64,000 bases of DNA from Nodularia sp. LEGE 06071. GTDB taxonomy: Bacteria; Cyanobacteriota; Cyanobacteriia; Cyanobacteriales; Nostocaceae. A model generated the notes under the pieces. The model ran no database searches and was not told the origin of the DNA. It was given only the letters and a program-made list of their open reading frames with translations. The position numbers and the translations under genes are program-made. Each line of letters begins with the position of its first letter. Within the stretch, counting starts at the first letter, position 1. The DNA lies in assembly GCF_015207755.1 (NCBI RefSeq), contig NZ_JADEWH010000006.1, forward strand, positions 1 through 64,000, in the 5' to 3' direction. Below are positions 8,509 through 17,930 of the stretch, piece by piece.

Positions 8509-8955
8509 ATGCTAGTCATGAACGTGCTTCCCCCGCAATCTTCCCCTGAACCAGTTAAAGTCATGTATTTAGAGACATTAACCAAGGGGAACCTACTGAA
8601 ACTGTTAGAAGAGGCAAGCTTTTATCCTAATCGTTACATACTAGCTACTGCTGAATCCGTCAAGGCTCTACAGAATGAAGATGTTGCCCCTAAAGATATG
8701 ATTACGCTGGCTGAGTATTTGGATGGCCACGGCATTGAGTTAGAGACTAAAGGCGACTATCATAAACTCGCTACACAGGTGGCACAAAGCTATACAGAGA
8801 AATACAAAATACGCCCCCGAATCGTAGCCCGTGCGGATTCCCGTGGGCGGTTCATGAAAAAATCATACGCCTACTTGGCGGAGGATGTAGATATCATTGA
8901 GAATGCACTAAAGGACATCGTACATAAGAGGTTCCCAGCAGCCAATCATAAATAA
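8509..8955 (+). CDS. Hypothetical island protein, 148 residues
   Basis: I do not recognise this protein. It is soluble, charged and mostly helical by composition, with no signal peptide. The C-terminal third (YKIRPRIVARADSRGRFMKK followed by SYAYLAEDVDIIENALKDIV) looks like a basic patch followed by an acidic helix, of a kind seen in phage or plasmid proteins. The start is ATG 8509; an alternative ATG lies three codons later at 8518, and the weak Shine-Dalgarno does not decide. It has its own promoter and follows the homing endonuclease by 56 bases, so the two form a small island of likely mobile origin. Confidence 0.7.
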   Translation: MLVMNVLPPQSSPEPVKVMYLETLTKGNLLKLLEEASFYPNRYILATAESVKALQNEDVAPKDMITLAEYLDGHGIELETKGDYHKLATQVAQSYTEKYKIRPRIVARADSRGRFMKKSYAYLAEDVDIIENALKDIVHKRFPAANHK

Positions 8956-9087
8956 TCTCAAGGACATATTGCAAATATCTGAAAGTCAATTCATTATTTT
9001 GTAACCACACAAAAATCTTGATATTTTTAATACTGCCATAAATTGTGCGATCGCCAAAACCAAGGCGTAGCTAATCATATTTTATAC

Positions 9088-9294
9088 TTAATGTCTCAGT
9101 AAAAATCTATCAGTGCTGACCAGAACCACAATCAACAGCACTAGCTGAAATTGCCAAGGGGCTAATACCAAACTCAAAATTAGACTGAGAATCGTAAACA
9201 AACTGATTAGATAAGCTATTTCGCCATGACATTTTTTAGATACATAGCCGCAAGCTAAACCAGTACAGAGTGGAATCAAAAAAGACAAATGCAT
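9088..9294 (-). CDS. Small membrane protein, 68 residues
   Basis: The product has two or three hydrophobic segments (LSFLIPLCTGLACGYV; IAYLISLFTILSLILSLVL; FQLVLLIVVLVS) separated by a short charged loop with KKCH, and a basic tail DRFLLRH. A GAGG Shine-Dalgarno lies about nine bases before the ATG at 9294. I do not recognise the family. It is taken as real because of the ribosome binding site, the hydrophobic pattern and the absence of any overlapping gene. Confidence 0.6.
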   Translation of the reverse strand: MHLSFLIPLCTGLACGYVSKKCHGEIAYLISLFTILSLILSLVLAPWQFQLVLLIVVLVSTDRFLLRH

Positions 9295-9523
9295 TTTTAA
9301 TATCCTCGTAACTAAAATGCAAAAATGGATAAAAGCAGACGAAAACTGTTTTTATAATTGTGGTTAATTTTACAACTAAGTGGATTTTATCCAAAATCCT
9401 TCAGATGAATCAACCCTCTAGATGAGGCAAAAATCCCGTAATTAAGTTAACCGTTCGTGCTATTCCTGAGTAGACGATCTAGCATATTACATTTAGAAGG
9501 AACTTTTTTAAATTAAACACCCG

Positions 9524-11683
9524 ATGCTGAATATTCCTCAACTACTGGCGACTGAATTAGACCTCAAACCTGATCAAATCCAAAACGCGTTAGAACTTTT
9601 AGCCGAAGGTGCGACGGTTCCCTTTATTGCACGTTACCGCAAAGAGCGCACTGGGGAAATGAATGAAGTCCAACTGCGCGACCTGTTTGAGCGCTATGCT
9701 TACTTAACAGAGTTGGCTGAACGGAAATCGGTAATTTTAAATGCGATCGCCGAACAAGGTAAACTCACAGATGAACTCAAAGCCAAAATTACATCCTGTT
9801 TACAAAAAACCGAACTAGAAGATTTATATCTTCCCTATCGACCAAAACGCCGTACCCGCGCCACCATCGCCAGAGAAAAAGGTTTAGAACCCTTAGCCGA
9901 GTTGATTAAATCGCTAAATGTCCAAAATGCTTCAACAGCCTCACTGGAAGAAGAAGCAGCGAAGTATATTTCTGAAACTCAGGGAGTTAAAACACCAGAA
10001 GAAGCACTCAAAGGTGCTGCGGATATTTTAGCGGAAGAAGTGGCAGAAAAAGCCGAGTTACGTGCATATCTGCGTGACTACTTGCTAGCCGAGGGGGTAT
10101 TTGTCTCTCATCTCAAAAAGGATCATCCCGAAGGTTCAACCAAATTTGAGATGTACCGCAACTATCAGATGCGAGTGAGAAATATTGCACCCCATAATCT
10201 GCTGGCGTTGTGTCGCGGTGAAGCTGAGAAAGTGTTAAGCTATGAAATTGCTTTTGATGAAGATGTGGTACTGTCTTATCTAGAATCAAAGGAAATTAAC
10301 AGCAAAGTTCGGATAATTCGCGATTTTTACCAAGGGATGCTCAAAGACGCATTTAATCGGCTGATGAAAACTTCCATTATGGGTGAGGTGATTTCTCAGA
10401 AGAAAACTTATGCTGATATGGAGTCGATTAAAACCTTTGAAACAAATCTGCAAGAATTACTCTTGTCTGCACCAGCGGGGATGAAACCGACACTGGCTAT
10501 AGACCCAGGCTTTAGAACTGGGTGTAAAGTGGCGGTACTCGACCAAACCGGACAATTTTTAGAATACCAGGCGGTGTTTCCTCACCAAGCGGCTGAACAA
10601 CGCGCCAAAGCTGCACAAACTATTAAAAATTTGATTACCAAATATCAGATTGAGTTAATTGCTATTGGTAATGGTACAGCTTCCCGTGAGACAGATGAGT
10701 TTGTGGCGCAGATATTACAAGATATCGACCGCAAACCAATTAAAGTCATGGTAAATGAGTCTGGCGCATCGATATATTCTGCCAGTAAAGTGGCGTTAGA
10801 AGAGTTTCCCCACTTAGATATTACCGTGCGTGGTGCGATTAGTATCGGTCGCCGTTTGCAAGACCCTCTGGCGGAACTGGTGAAAATTGATCCTAAATCT
10901 ATCGGTGTGGGACAATATCAGCATGATGTTGATCAAAAGTTGCTGAAAAAGAAGCTGGATGAAACTGTAGAAAGTTGCGTGAATTACGTCGGTGTGGACT
11001 TAAACACGGCTTCTAAGGAACTTTTGACCTTTGTTTCCGGAATTACGGCTACGGTGGCTAATAACATTGTCGCTTATCGCAACGAGCATGGAGTCTTTAA
11101 GAATCGCCGACAACTGTTAAAGGTGGCTAAGTTGGGGCCGAAGGCGTTTGAACAAGCTGCGGGTTTTCTGCGAATTCGTGGTGGAGATAATCCTTTAGAT
11201 AACACAGCCGTGCATCCAGAAAGTTACTCTGTCGTGCAGGCGATCGCAGCTGATTTAGATGTATCCTTAAATCAAGTCACCCAAATTGCCGAAAAACTCA
11301 AAAAAACCAACCTGAAGAAATACATCACTGATAGCGTTGGCGAACCCACACTGCGCGATATTATCAGCGAACTAGATAAACCAGGTAGAGACCCCCGTGC
11401 AGAATTTAAATATGCCACCTTTAGCGAGGGAATCAAAGAAATTAAGGATTTAGAGGTGGGAATGGAATTAGAGGGAATTGTCACAAACGTAGCTAACTTC
11501 GGTGCCTTTGTCGATATTGGTGTGCATCAAGATGGTTTAGTACATATTTCCCAACTAGCTGACAGATTTGTAGATGACCCTCAGAAAATCGTCAAAGTCG
11601 GACAAGTTGTGAAAATTCGAGTCTTGGAAATTAACGAGAAATTGAAACGTATTAGTTTGTCGATGAAAGCCGTTCAACAATAA
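9524..11683 (+). CDS. tex: Tex-family RNA-binding transcription accessory protein
   Basis: Cytoplasmic protein of 719 residues, the usual Tex length. The N-terminal helical region contains the family signature FIARYRKERTGEMNEVQLRDL (begins near residue 35). A YqgF/RNase H-like domain begins near residue 325 (LAIDPGFRTGCKVAVLD). Helix-hairpin-helix motifs follow at about 490-560 (NTASKELLTFVSGIT, FKNRRQLLKVAKLGPKAFEQ). An S1 RNA-binding domain occupies about 645-715 (VTNVANFGAFVDIGVHQDGL). Known members bind nucleic acids and act on transcription or RNA turnover. It is transcribed alone, with a long leader after the divergent small membrane protein gene. Confidence 0.95.
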   Translation: MLNIPQLLATELDLKPDQIQNALELLAEGATVPFIARYRKERTGEMNEVQLRDLFERYAYLTELAERKSVILNAIAEQGKLTDELKAKITSCLQKTELEDLYLPYRPKRRTRATIAREKGLEPLAELIKSLNVQNASTASLEEEAAKYISETQGVKTPEEALKGAADILAEEVAEKAELRAYLRDYLLAEGVFVSHLKKDHPEGSTKFEMYRNYQMRVRNIAPHNLLALCRGEAEKVLSYEIAFDEDVVLSYLESKEINSKVRIIRDFYQGMLKDAFNRLMKTSIMGEVISQKKTYADMESIKTFETNLQELLLSAPAGMKPTLAIDPGFRTGCKVAVLDQTGQFLEYQAVFPHQAAEQRAKAAQTIKNLITKYQIELIAIGNGTASRETDEFVAQILQDIDRKPIKVMVNESGASIYSASKVALEEFPHLDITVRGAISIGRRLQDPLAELVKIDPKSIGVGQYQHDVDQKLLKKKLDETVESCVNYVGVDLNTASKELLTFVSGITATVANNIVAYRNEHGVFKNRRQLLKVAKLGPKAFEQAAGFLRIRGGDNPLDNTAVHPESYSVVQAIAADLDVSLNQVTQIAEKLKKTNLKKYITDSVGEPTLRDIISELDKPGRDPRAEFKYATFSEGIKEIKDLEVGMELEGIVTNVANFGAFVDIGVHQDGLVHISQLADRFVDDPQKIVKVGQVVKIRVLEINEKLKRISLSMKAVQQ

Positions 11684-11878
11684 AAGTATTTTTGGGTCTT
11701 TGTGGCTTTTTGGTAAAAACACGAATTTAATTAACCATTAAGACACCAAGACACCAAATAATCAGCCAAATGGTAGAACTAAAATCTATCTTGAAAGAGA
11801 TGTAGAACCATAGAAGTTATTGGAAAATAGTAAAAGACTCGTAAAGAATCTATCTGTTATATTTAGTAGGTGAACACC

Positions 11879-12280
11879 ATGTTAGGAACATTTTTAACTG
11901 CCATAGCTACAGCTTTGAGCTTGTTAATTGTCGATTTAGTTGTACCTGGTGTCAACATTGCTAATTTTCCAGCAGCCATGATTGCGGCTTTGGTAATTGG
12001 TTTGATTAACGGTTCAGTAAAACCAGTTCTATCTGCTTTATCTTTACCGCTTAACTTCGCCACATTAGGGGGCTTTTCGCTAATAGTTAACGGTTTTTGT
12101 TTCTGGTTAGCAGCAGTGCTGGTTCCTGGGTTTGCAGTTCGTGGACTTATCGCCTTTATCCTGGGTCCAGTGATTCTATCTTTTGCTAACACCTTCATTA
12201 ACAATTATTTTGCCGAAAGGAATCCTGCTTTAAACAGTAGTGGTGACGTAAATCCCCAAGGCGAATTACCCTCTAGATAA
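11879..12280 (+). CDS. Phage-holin-4-like (PF04020) membrane protein
   Basis: A four-helix integral membrane protein of about 133 residues. The hydrophobic segments are LTAIATALSLLIVDLVV, FPAAMIAALVIGLINGSV, FATLGGFSLIVNGFCFWLAAVLV and LIAFILGPVILSFANTFI. The KPVL and NPLNF-like LPLNFATLG motifs are typical of this family of bacterial proteins; despite the name they are not phage lysis proteins. The open frame extends to a GTG at 11870, but that codon overlaps the AGG of the ribosome binding site that serves ATG 11879 at eight bases spacing, so ATG 11879 is preferred. The C-terminal 20 residues are polar and probably cytoplasmic. Confidence 0.88.
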   Translation: MLGTFLTAIATALSLLIVDLVVPGVNIANFPAAMIAALVIGLINGSVKPVLSALSLPLNFATLGGFSLIVNGFCFWLAAVLVPGFAVRGLIAFILGPVILSFANTFINNYFAERNPALNSSGDVNPQGELPSR

Positions 12281-12308
12281 GTATGGGCGGAAGTAAACGC
12301 CAGTTAAA

Positions 12309-12352
12309 TCACGGAAAGATCGCTGAATTACGATAATTCAGCCTTACCGTGA
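12309..12352 (+). promoter_or_regulatory. Two-tier hairpin between the membrane-protein genes
   Basis: The outer arms TCACGG/CCGTGA (12309-12314, 12347-12352) enclose a second stem GCTGAATTA-CGA-TAATTCAGC (12322-12342). No T-run follows, so it may be an mRNA-stabilising or processing structure rather than a terminator. Confidence 0.5.
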
Positions 12353-12385
12353 GTATGTAATTCCACAAAATCGGATCGAAAAATC

Positions 12386-12577
12386 ATGAAAATAGTTCGT
12401 TTTCTTTTAGGTATAGTACTGCCTCCTTTAGGTGTTTTTCTCACAGTGGGTGCTAGCCCAACTTTGTTGATTAACATTTTACTAACACTTTTAGGCTGGC
12501 TTCCCGGCAGTATTCACGCAGTTTGGGTAATTGCTAAACATGAAGAACAAATTAATGCAGAGAGAGGTAGTTACTAA
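12386..12577 (+). CDS. YqaE/Pmp3 family membrane protein
   Basis: A 63-residue plasma-membrane proteolipid of the UPF0057/Pmp3 family. It has two hydrophobic hairpin helices, VRFLLGIVLPPLGVFLTVG and LLINILLTLLGWLPGSIHAVWVI. The PPLGVFL and GWLPGxIHAxW signatures are diagnostic. Family members in plants, yeast and bacteria are induced by salt or cold stress and affect membrane potential. It follows the holin-4-like gene by about 105 bases containing a hairpin, so the two small membrane proteins may be partly coexpressed. The downstream spacer contains a three-armed repeat. Confidence 0.93.
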   Translation: MKIVRFLLGIVLPPLGVFLTVGASPTLLINILLTLLGWLPGSIHAVWVIAKHEEQINAERGSY

Positions 12578-12597
12578 ATAGGCTAGGTAAATAAAGT

Positions 12598-12647
12598 TTG
12601 TAGTGAGGACTTTAGTCCTCTAAAAAGGGATAAAACCCTGACTACAA
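12598..12647. repeat. Three-armed palindromic repeat
   Basis: Outer arms TTGTAGT/ACTACAA (12598-12604, 12641-12647) enclose two inner hairpins: GAGGACT-TT-AGTCCTC (12605-12620) and GGG-ATAAAA-CCC (12627-12638). A three-way junction can form on either strand. Repeats of this GTAGTGAGGACTTTAGTCC type are widespread in Nostocales spacers. Confidence 0.65.
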
Positions 12648-12675
12648 GCTTATTTCATTTTTTAGCTGACCCCGC

Positions 12676-13476
12676 CTATTTCTTCGTAAGTTCCCCATGT
12701 TTATCAGCAGGTTCCTTCTCTTTGAAGATATCAGCCGTTGATAGCAGTAACTCCCTTAGAGTTTGTTTGATTTGACGCTCTTTTTTAGCGATCGCAGAAC
12801 CAGCTTCACCCAGTTTATCTTCTAGTTGCGATCGCTTCTCGTCTACTTGTGTAGCCACAACTTCAGCTTTCGGACGAGCTTGATTATACCAGTGTTTTGC
12901 TTCGTCGATATAATCTTTAACTTCTCCATCCCGTCCGCCGTAGCGTGCAGCCAAATTTGCTCTGACAATGGATAGTTGCGCTTGCAATTGAGCGTAACGT
13001 TTCTTTAATAAAGAGACTTCTTCACTATCTCGAATGGCATTAATAGCAGAATTAATGGCATCTTTAGTATCATCAGTTTTGTCTTTGCCAGTTTCTTCAA
13101 TCTCTGCTAAAATACCATCAACTTCTTGCTGAATTTGTTCCTCTTCATTATCCAATTGAGCTTGTAGCTTTTTCAGTTCCGCCTGAGTTTCCACTATAGA
13201 GTTGTGTCTTTTGCTGTTAACACCTTCCAAAGCCCCTTCAATGGAAGCTGTCACTTCTTCTCTGATTTCTGCACCTTTATCTTGAAAGTTTTCAATCACA
13301 GCAGAAACCGCATCTTTTACCAGAAAACGAATTTCACTAGAACCTGCTTTCAACTCTGAACTTAACTGAGAAACAGCAGACTTGACAATTTCGCGAATGC
13401 GCTCAGTTCTTAACTGTCCAGTTTCTTTCACCTGTTTCAAGTCAGTTTGAATTTGTTCCTTGATGTTGTTAGGCAT
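12676..13476 (-). CDS. Charged helical / coiled-coil protein, 266 residues
   Basis: I do not recognise a catalytic domain. The protein is almost entirely helical, very rich in Glu, Lys, Gln and Ala, and has no signal peptide or membrane segment. Residues about 1-85 show an amphipathic repeat like apolipoprotein or late-embryogenesis proteins (LKAGSSEIRFLVKDAVSAVI). Residues about 90-175 form a heptad coiled coil (ETQAELKKLQAQLDNEEEQI; SLLKKRYAQLQAQLSIVRAN), and the rest is charged helix. Homologues are sometimes misnamed histidine kinases, but no kinase box is present here. A structural or stress-protective role is possible and unproven. It is convergent with the Pmp3 gene. Confidence 0.75.
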   Translation of the reverse strand: MPNNIKEQIQTDLKQVKETGQLRTERIREIVKSAVSQLSSELKAGSSEIRFLVKDAVSAVIENFQDKGAEIREEVTASIEGALEGVNSKRHNSIVETQAELKKLQAQLDNEEEQIQQEVDGILAEIEETGKDKTDDTKDAINSAINAIRDSEEVSLLKKRYAQLQAQLSIVRANLAARYGGRDGEVKDYIDEAKHWYNQARPKAEVVATQVDEKRSQLEDKLGEAGSAIAKKERQIKQTLRELLLSTADIFKEKEPADKHGELTKK

Positions 13477-13748
13477 TTTTCAGCTTTCCTATTGAGCTAA
13501 TTGGATAAAATTTTCCAGACATGATCTTCCATATACATTATGGTGTAGGGCTTGAGAAATAGACACCTCCCTTAGATAGAAAAGCGCCATAATTAACTAC
13601 TACAGCAGATGACTTCTTTCATTTGATTCAAATAGACAAGGGCGAGTATCTTTGTCCACCCCACAAGATTTATCCTGTTAAATATCTAAAAACTTGGTGT
13701 AACCTTTGTGAGATAATAGGTATTAATAGCTAGTAAATGAGATAAATT

Positions 13749-13973
13749 ATGTGGCGGGTTAATGTGACTTGTTCCGGTGATGCTTGGAAACAACACGGTG
13801 CTAACTTCAAAACAATGCCAGACAAGTATCAAGGCGAGTGTATTTCTTCCAAGAAAATGCCAGATGGGACGCGAATCATGGGATATAAAATAGAAGATGT
13901 CAGCGATGCAGAGGCTTTTCAGGAAGAGTGTGCAAACTTGTCTGGATTTACATCTGACTTTGAAGCTTTGTGA
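13749..13973 (+). CDS. Conserved small hypothetical protein, 74 residues
   Basis: A soluble protein of 74 residues beginning MWRVNVTCSGDAWKQHG and ending in an acidic tail (NLSGFTSDFEAL). It has three cysteines (C9, C32, C61) but no known motif. A TGAGA ribosome-binding sequence lies before the ATG. Amino-acid composition is normal and the frame has no overlapping better candidate. I do not know its function. It is followed by about 240 bases that are open on the opposite strand, before leuS. Confidence 0.65.
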   Translation: MWRVNVTCSGDAWKQHGANFKTMPDKYQGECISSKKMPDGTRIMGYKIEDVSDAEAFQEECANLSGFTSDFEAL

Positions 13974-14210
13974 GATTGAAAGTAAATAATCTGCCCAAGA
14001 CAACTGCTCTTTTCGCGTTCATCACCTTGGCAGCGCCAAATCTAGGATAATTAGCTTCACCTGGTTTGAGCGTACCGTCAACTAAAACCCCTACCAAACC
14101 AGGAAATTTTGCTTTTAATTGCACATCCCTGTTTTTAATCAACTCAATACAGTGTCTAGCATCTACAATATGTAAGCACACAAAATTACAGTCCTCTAGG
14201 AGAATTTTTG
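13948..14210 (-). pseudogene. Possible gene remnant antisense to the leuS leader
   Basis: The minus strand is open through this spacer and reads [40 protein letters not shown] and YPRFGAAKVMNAKRAVVLGR, which looks more protein-like than chance. The frame has no ribosome-bound start in the spacer and its upstream part is merely antisense to the start of leuS. I therefore treat it as a 5'-truncated relic or a chance frame. No family is recognised. Confidence 0.25.
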
Positions 14211-16832
14211 GTGGAGTCCCGATATAACCCAGCAGACATTGAGGAAAAATGGCAACAAACATGGGCAGAACTTGGCTTAGATAAGACACCTGCAAATAGT
14301 CACAAGCCCAAATTCTACGCGCTTTCCATGTTCCCCTATCCATCGGGCAGCCTACACATGGGTCACGTCCGTAATTACACAATTACCGATGTGATTGCAC
14401 GCCTCAAGCGAATGCAAGGGTATAGGGTACTGCACCCAATGGGTTGGGATGCCTTTGGTTTGCCAGCAGAAAACGCCGCCATTGACCGAGGAGTTCCCCC
14501 TGCTAAGTGGACTTATCAAAATATTGCCCAAATGCGGCAGCAATTGCAGCGTCTGGGTTTGGCTATCGATTGGGACAGCGAACTTGCCACTTGTTCACCA
14601 GATTATTACAAGTGGACGCAATGGATTTTCTTGCAATTCTGGCAAGCCGGTTTAGCCTATCAAAAAGAAGCAGCAGTAAATTGGGACCCCGTTGACCAAA
14701 CTGTCATCGCCAACGAACAAGTTGATAACGAAGGACGTTCTTGGCGCAGTGGAGCAAAAGTTGAACGCAAACTATTACGGCAGTGGTTTTTAAAGATTAC
14801 CGACTACGCCGAAGAATTGCTCAGTGATTTAGAGAAATTAACAGGTTGGCCGGAACGGGTCAAGTTAATGCAAGCTAATTGGATTGGTAAATCTACAGGC
14901 GCATATTTAGAATTTCCTGTGGTGGGGATGGATGAAAAAATTGCTGTCTACACCACACGCCCAGATACAATTTATGGTGTGAGCTATCTGGTATTAGCAC
15001 CAGAACATCCTTTAACCCAGGTTGTCACCACCCCAGAACAAAAAACCGCCGTAGCAGCCTTTATTCAAGAAGTTTCTCAGCAAAGCGAGTTAGAACGTAC
15101 TGCCGAAGACAAACCAAAGCGGGGTATTCCCACTGGTGGCAAAGCCATCAACCCCTTTACCGGGGAAGAAGTGCCAATTTGGATTGCCGATTATGTACTG
15201 TATGAGTATGGTACTGGGGCAGTCATGGGTGTACCTGCTCATGATGTGCGGGATTTTAAATTTGCCCGTGTTTATAATTTACCCATTGAGTTTGTGATTG
15301 CTGCTCCCGATGATGTAGCAGATTTTGACTTAACGCCAACATCAGAAACAGATGAAATCACAAAACTGATTAAAATTGAATACAACGAGGCATATACTGA
15401 GCCAGGAATTTTAATTAATTCTGGGTCTTTTACAGGCATGAATTCTACAGATGCCAAAGCCGCAATCATTAAATATGCTGAAGAACAAAGTTTTGGCAAA
15501 CTGAGAATCCAATATCGCTTACGGGATTGGTTAATTTCCCGACAACGTTATTGGGGCGCACCCATACCAGTAATTCACTGTCCAAATTGTGGAATAGTCC
15601 CAGTCCCGGACGAGGATTTGCCAGTTAAATTACCCGAAGAGGTGGAATTGACTGGGCGTGGTGGTTCCCCTTTGACTCAGTTAGAAAGTTGGGTAAATGT
15701 TCCTTGTCCGACTTGCGGCACTCCAGCCAAGCGAGAAACCGATACGATGGATACCTTCATTGATTCCTCGTGGTATTTCTTGCGCTATCCTGACGCGCAG
15801 AATGAGCAACAAGTTTTCGACCCCGGCAAAACTAATGACTGGATGCCAGTAGACCAGTATGTGGGTGGCATTGAACACGCAATTTTACACTTGTTGTATT
15901 CCAGATTCTTTACTAAAGTCCTCCGCGACAGAGGCTTATTAAACTTTGATGAACCCTTTCAACGCCTGTTAACTCAAGGTATGGTACAGGGTTTAACTTA
16001 CATGAATCCTAATAAGGGCGGTAAAGATAAATGGGTTCCTTCTAATTTGGTGAATGTAGCCGACCCCCGCGACCCTCAGACAGGTGAACCATTGCAACGC
16101 CTATATGCCACCATGTCTAAATCTAAGGGTAATGGTGTAGCACCAGAAGACGTAATTAGTAAGTATGGTGTAGACACGGCGCGGATGTTCATCTTGTTCA
16201 AAGCGCCACCAGAAAAAGACCTGGAATGGGATGATGCCGATGTCGAAGGGCAATTTCGCTTTTTAAATCGGGTATGGCGCTTGGTGACAGATTACGCTAA
16301 GACTGGGGTATCACGTAAAAAAGCGCAACTCTCTGATTTGAGTAAACCAGAAAAGGAATTACGGCGGGCAATTCATACGGCTATTCAAGCTGTGACAGAG
16401 GATTTGGAAGATGAATATCAATTCAATACAGCCGTTTCCGAATTGATGAAGTTAAGTAATGCCCTAACTGATGCCGACTGCAATAATTCACCGATTTATG
16501 CTGAAGGTATTCAGACTTTAGTAATTATGCTAGCGCCTTTTGCACCACATATTGCGGATGAATTATGGCAGTTATTGGGTAATCCTAATTCCGTCCACAC
16601 TCAAACTTGGCCAGCTTTTGACCCGGCGGCTTTGGTAGCTGATGAAATTACTTTGGTAATTCAAATTAACGGTAAAAAGCGTGCTGATATTGAAGTTCCG
16701 GCACAAGCTGATAAGGCAGAGTTGGAGAAGTACGCTCGTGAATCTGAATTAGTTCAGCGCTACATTGAGGGTAAGGAAATTAAAAAGGTGATTGTGGTTC
16801 CTGGAAGGTTGGTGAATTTTGTAGTCGTTTAA
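14211..16832 (+). CDS. leuS: Leucyl-tRNA synthetase
   Basis: A class I aminoacyl-tRNA synthetase that charges tRNA-Leu. The HIGH-type motif is [15 protein letters not shown], near residue 43. The CP1 editing domain contains [12 protein letters not shown] and a [16 protein letters not shown] segment. A zinc-knuckle pair follows (CPNCG, CPTCG near residues 465-505). MSKSKGNG is the KMSKS loop, near residue 640. The C-terminal anticodon-binding domain ends [12 protein letters not shown]. The length of about 873 is normal. The open frame can start at TTG 14208, but GTG 14211 sits eight bases after AGGAG (14198-14202) and is the better start. It stands alone, ended by the hairpin at 16850. Confidence 0.96.
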   Translation: MESRYNPADIEEKWQQTWAELGLDKTPANSHKPKFYALSMFPYPSGSLHMGHVRNYTITDVIARLKRMQGYRVLHPMGWDAFGLPAENAAIDRGVPPAKWTYQNIAQMRQQLQRLGLAIDWDSELATCSPDYYKWTQWIFLQFWQAGLAYQKEAAVNWDPVDQTVIANEQVDNEGRSWRSGAKVERKLLRQWFLKITDYAEELLSDLEKLTGWPERVKLMQANWIGKSTGAYLEFPVVGMDEKIAVYTTRPDTIYGVSYLVLAPEHPLTQVVTTPEQKTAVAAFIQEVSQQSELERTAEDKPKRGIPTGGKAINPFTGEEVPIWIADYVLYEYGTGAVMGVPAHDVRDFKFARVYNLPIEFVIAAPDDVADFDLTPTSETDEITKLIKIEYNEAYTEPGILINSGSFTGMNSTDAKAAIIKYAEEQSFGKLRIQYRLRDWLISRQRYWGAPIPVIHCPNCGIVPVPDEDLPVKLPEEVELTGRGGSPLTQLESWVNVPCPTCGTPAKRETDTMDTFIDSSWYFLRYPDAQNEQQVFDPGKTNDWMPVDQYVGGIEHAILHLLYSRFFTKVLRDRGLLNFDEPFQRLLTQGMVQGLTYMNPNKGGKDKWVPSNLVNVADPRDPQTGEPLQRLYATMSKSKGNGVAPEDVISKYGVDTARMFILFKAPPEKDLEWDDADVEGQFRFLNRVWRLVTDYAKTGVSRKKAQLSDLSKPEKELRRAIHTAIQAVTEDLEDEYQFNTAVSELMKLSNALTDADCNNSPIYAEGIQTLVIMLAPFAPHIADELWQLLGNPNSVHTQTWPAFDPAALVADEITLVIQINGKKRADIEVPAQADKAELEKYARESELVQRYIEGKEIKKVIVVPGRLVNFVVV

Positions 16833-16849
16833 ATAAGTTACGAAACCAA

Positions 16850-16882
16850 AGATCCCCGACTTCTTGAAGAAGTCGGGGATCT
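16850..16882. repeat. Long perfect inverted repeat after leuS
   Basis: AGATCCCCGACTTCTT and its exact complement are separated by one base. There is no T-run, so the element is better called a palindromic interspersed repeat (a type common in cyanobacteria) that may also end leuS transcription. Confidence 0.7.
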
Positions 16883-16919
16883 GAGCATATCGGTGTTTGC
16901 AGTTCAAAAGTAGTTAATT

Positions 16920-17930
16920 ATGAAGGTTCCAGTCCCAGAGGATAAGGCACGAAAGATAGCCAGTAAAGAGCATAATACTTATCTTGCTGAAGGAATTGCG
17001 CCGCACAAAGCCACCCAGTCGGCTCCATCTTCACTACTACAAAGTTTTTCTAAAGATTTAAAGCATAATCTTTCAGTTAAACAAAAAGTTTTAGAAACAG
17101 AATTATTTAAAGTTTTAGGTAATCCATTTTATGCTGACAATGGATTTATTCTTTATCACGGTGATTCAACGGATTTTTTAGACAAACTCAGTTCAACTAA
17201 TATCAATATTGATTTAACTGTTACGTCTCCACCTTATAACATTGGCAAAGAATATGAAGCACCAATGTCTGTAGATGAGTATGTCGAAAGTTGTTCGCAA
17301 TGGATGTCTCAAATTTATAAAATTACCAAACCAGATGGGGCATTTTGGTTAAATGTGGGACATTTTGAAGTTTCCGACAAGGGTTTATGTGTACCTATAC
17401 CTTATTTATTATGGGATAAGTCACCGTTCTATTTACTCCAAGAGGTGGTATGGCAATATGGCGCTGGTGTTTCTACAAAATATCGTCTCAGTCCACGTAA
17501 CGAAAAATGGCTTTTTTATATTAAGGATTCTCTGAGGTATACGTTTAATTTAGATGATATACGTGATCCAAATGTGAAATATCCCCATCAGAAAAAAAAT
17601 GGTAAATATAGATGTAATCCTCTGGGTAAAAATCCCTCTGATGTTTGGGAATTTCCTAAAATTACTACTGGTGAAAAACGCAGTTCCAAGGAACGCACTG
17701 GACATCCGGCACAGTTTCCTTTAGGTATTGTAGAGAGAGTTGTCAAAGCTTCTTCAAATCAACTGGGAGTAGTGCTTGATCCTTTTGCTGGTTCTGGTTC
17801 TACTGGGATTGCAGCCGCAGGTTTAGGACGGATATTTTTAGGTTTTGAAATTAAGTCTGATTACTGCAAAATGGCGGTGGATAGATTTAAGGCTTTTCAG
17901 GTGGAAAGGGAGAATTTTTATGCTGAGTGA
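16920..17930 (+). CDS. Solitary DNA methyltransferase (beta class, TSPPY)
   Basis: A 336-residue SAM-dependent DNA amino-methyltransferase. Motif IV is TSPPYN at 102-107 and motif I is DPFAGSGSTG at 287-296. This catalytic-first order is the beta class. A Ser before PPY favours N4-cytosine over N6-adenine methylation, but that is only a tendency. The N-terminal 70 residues are basic and probably contact DNA. No restriction endonuclease gene lies on either side, so it looks like an orphan methyltransferase, as several cyanobacterial epigenetic enzymes are. The target sequence cannot be read from the protein. A CGCAAAGGCGCAAAGACGCA repeat starts just after the gene (about 17947). Confidence 0.92.
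   Translation: MKVPVPEDKARKIASKEHNTYLAEGIAPHKATQSAPSSLLQSFSKDLKHNLSVKQKVLETELFKVLGNPFYADNGFILYHGDSTDFLDKLSSTNINIDLTVTSPPYNIGKEYEAPMSVDEYVESCSQWMSQIYKITKPDGAFWLNVGHFEVSDKGLCVPIPYLLWDKSPFYLLQEVVWQYGAGVSTKYRLSPRNEKWLFYIKDSLRYTFNLDDIRDPNVKYPHQKKNGKYRCNPLGKNPSDVWEFPKITTGEKRSSKERTGHPAQFPLGIVERVVKASSNQLGVVLDPFAGSGSTGIAAAGLGRIFLGFEIKSDYCKMAVDRFKAFQVERENFYAE

Noticed and set aside
7636-8955. The tRNA-Val as an integration site of a larger genomic island
   Set aside because: I found no integrase gene and no second copy of the tRNA 3' end downstream. Only two genes look foreign.
11863-12204. Minus-strand frame of 113 codons opposite the holin-4-like gene
   Set aside because: It is exactly antisense to a clear membrane protein with ribosome binding site, and its composition (Lys, Pro, Ala rich) is a shadow effect.
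11879-12280. A phage lysis gene (holin)
   Set aside because: PF04020 proteins are common bacterial membrane proteins; no phage genes such as endolysin or structural proteins are nearby.
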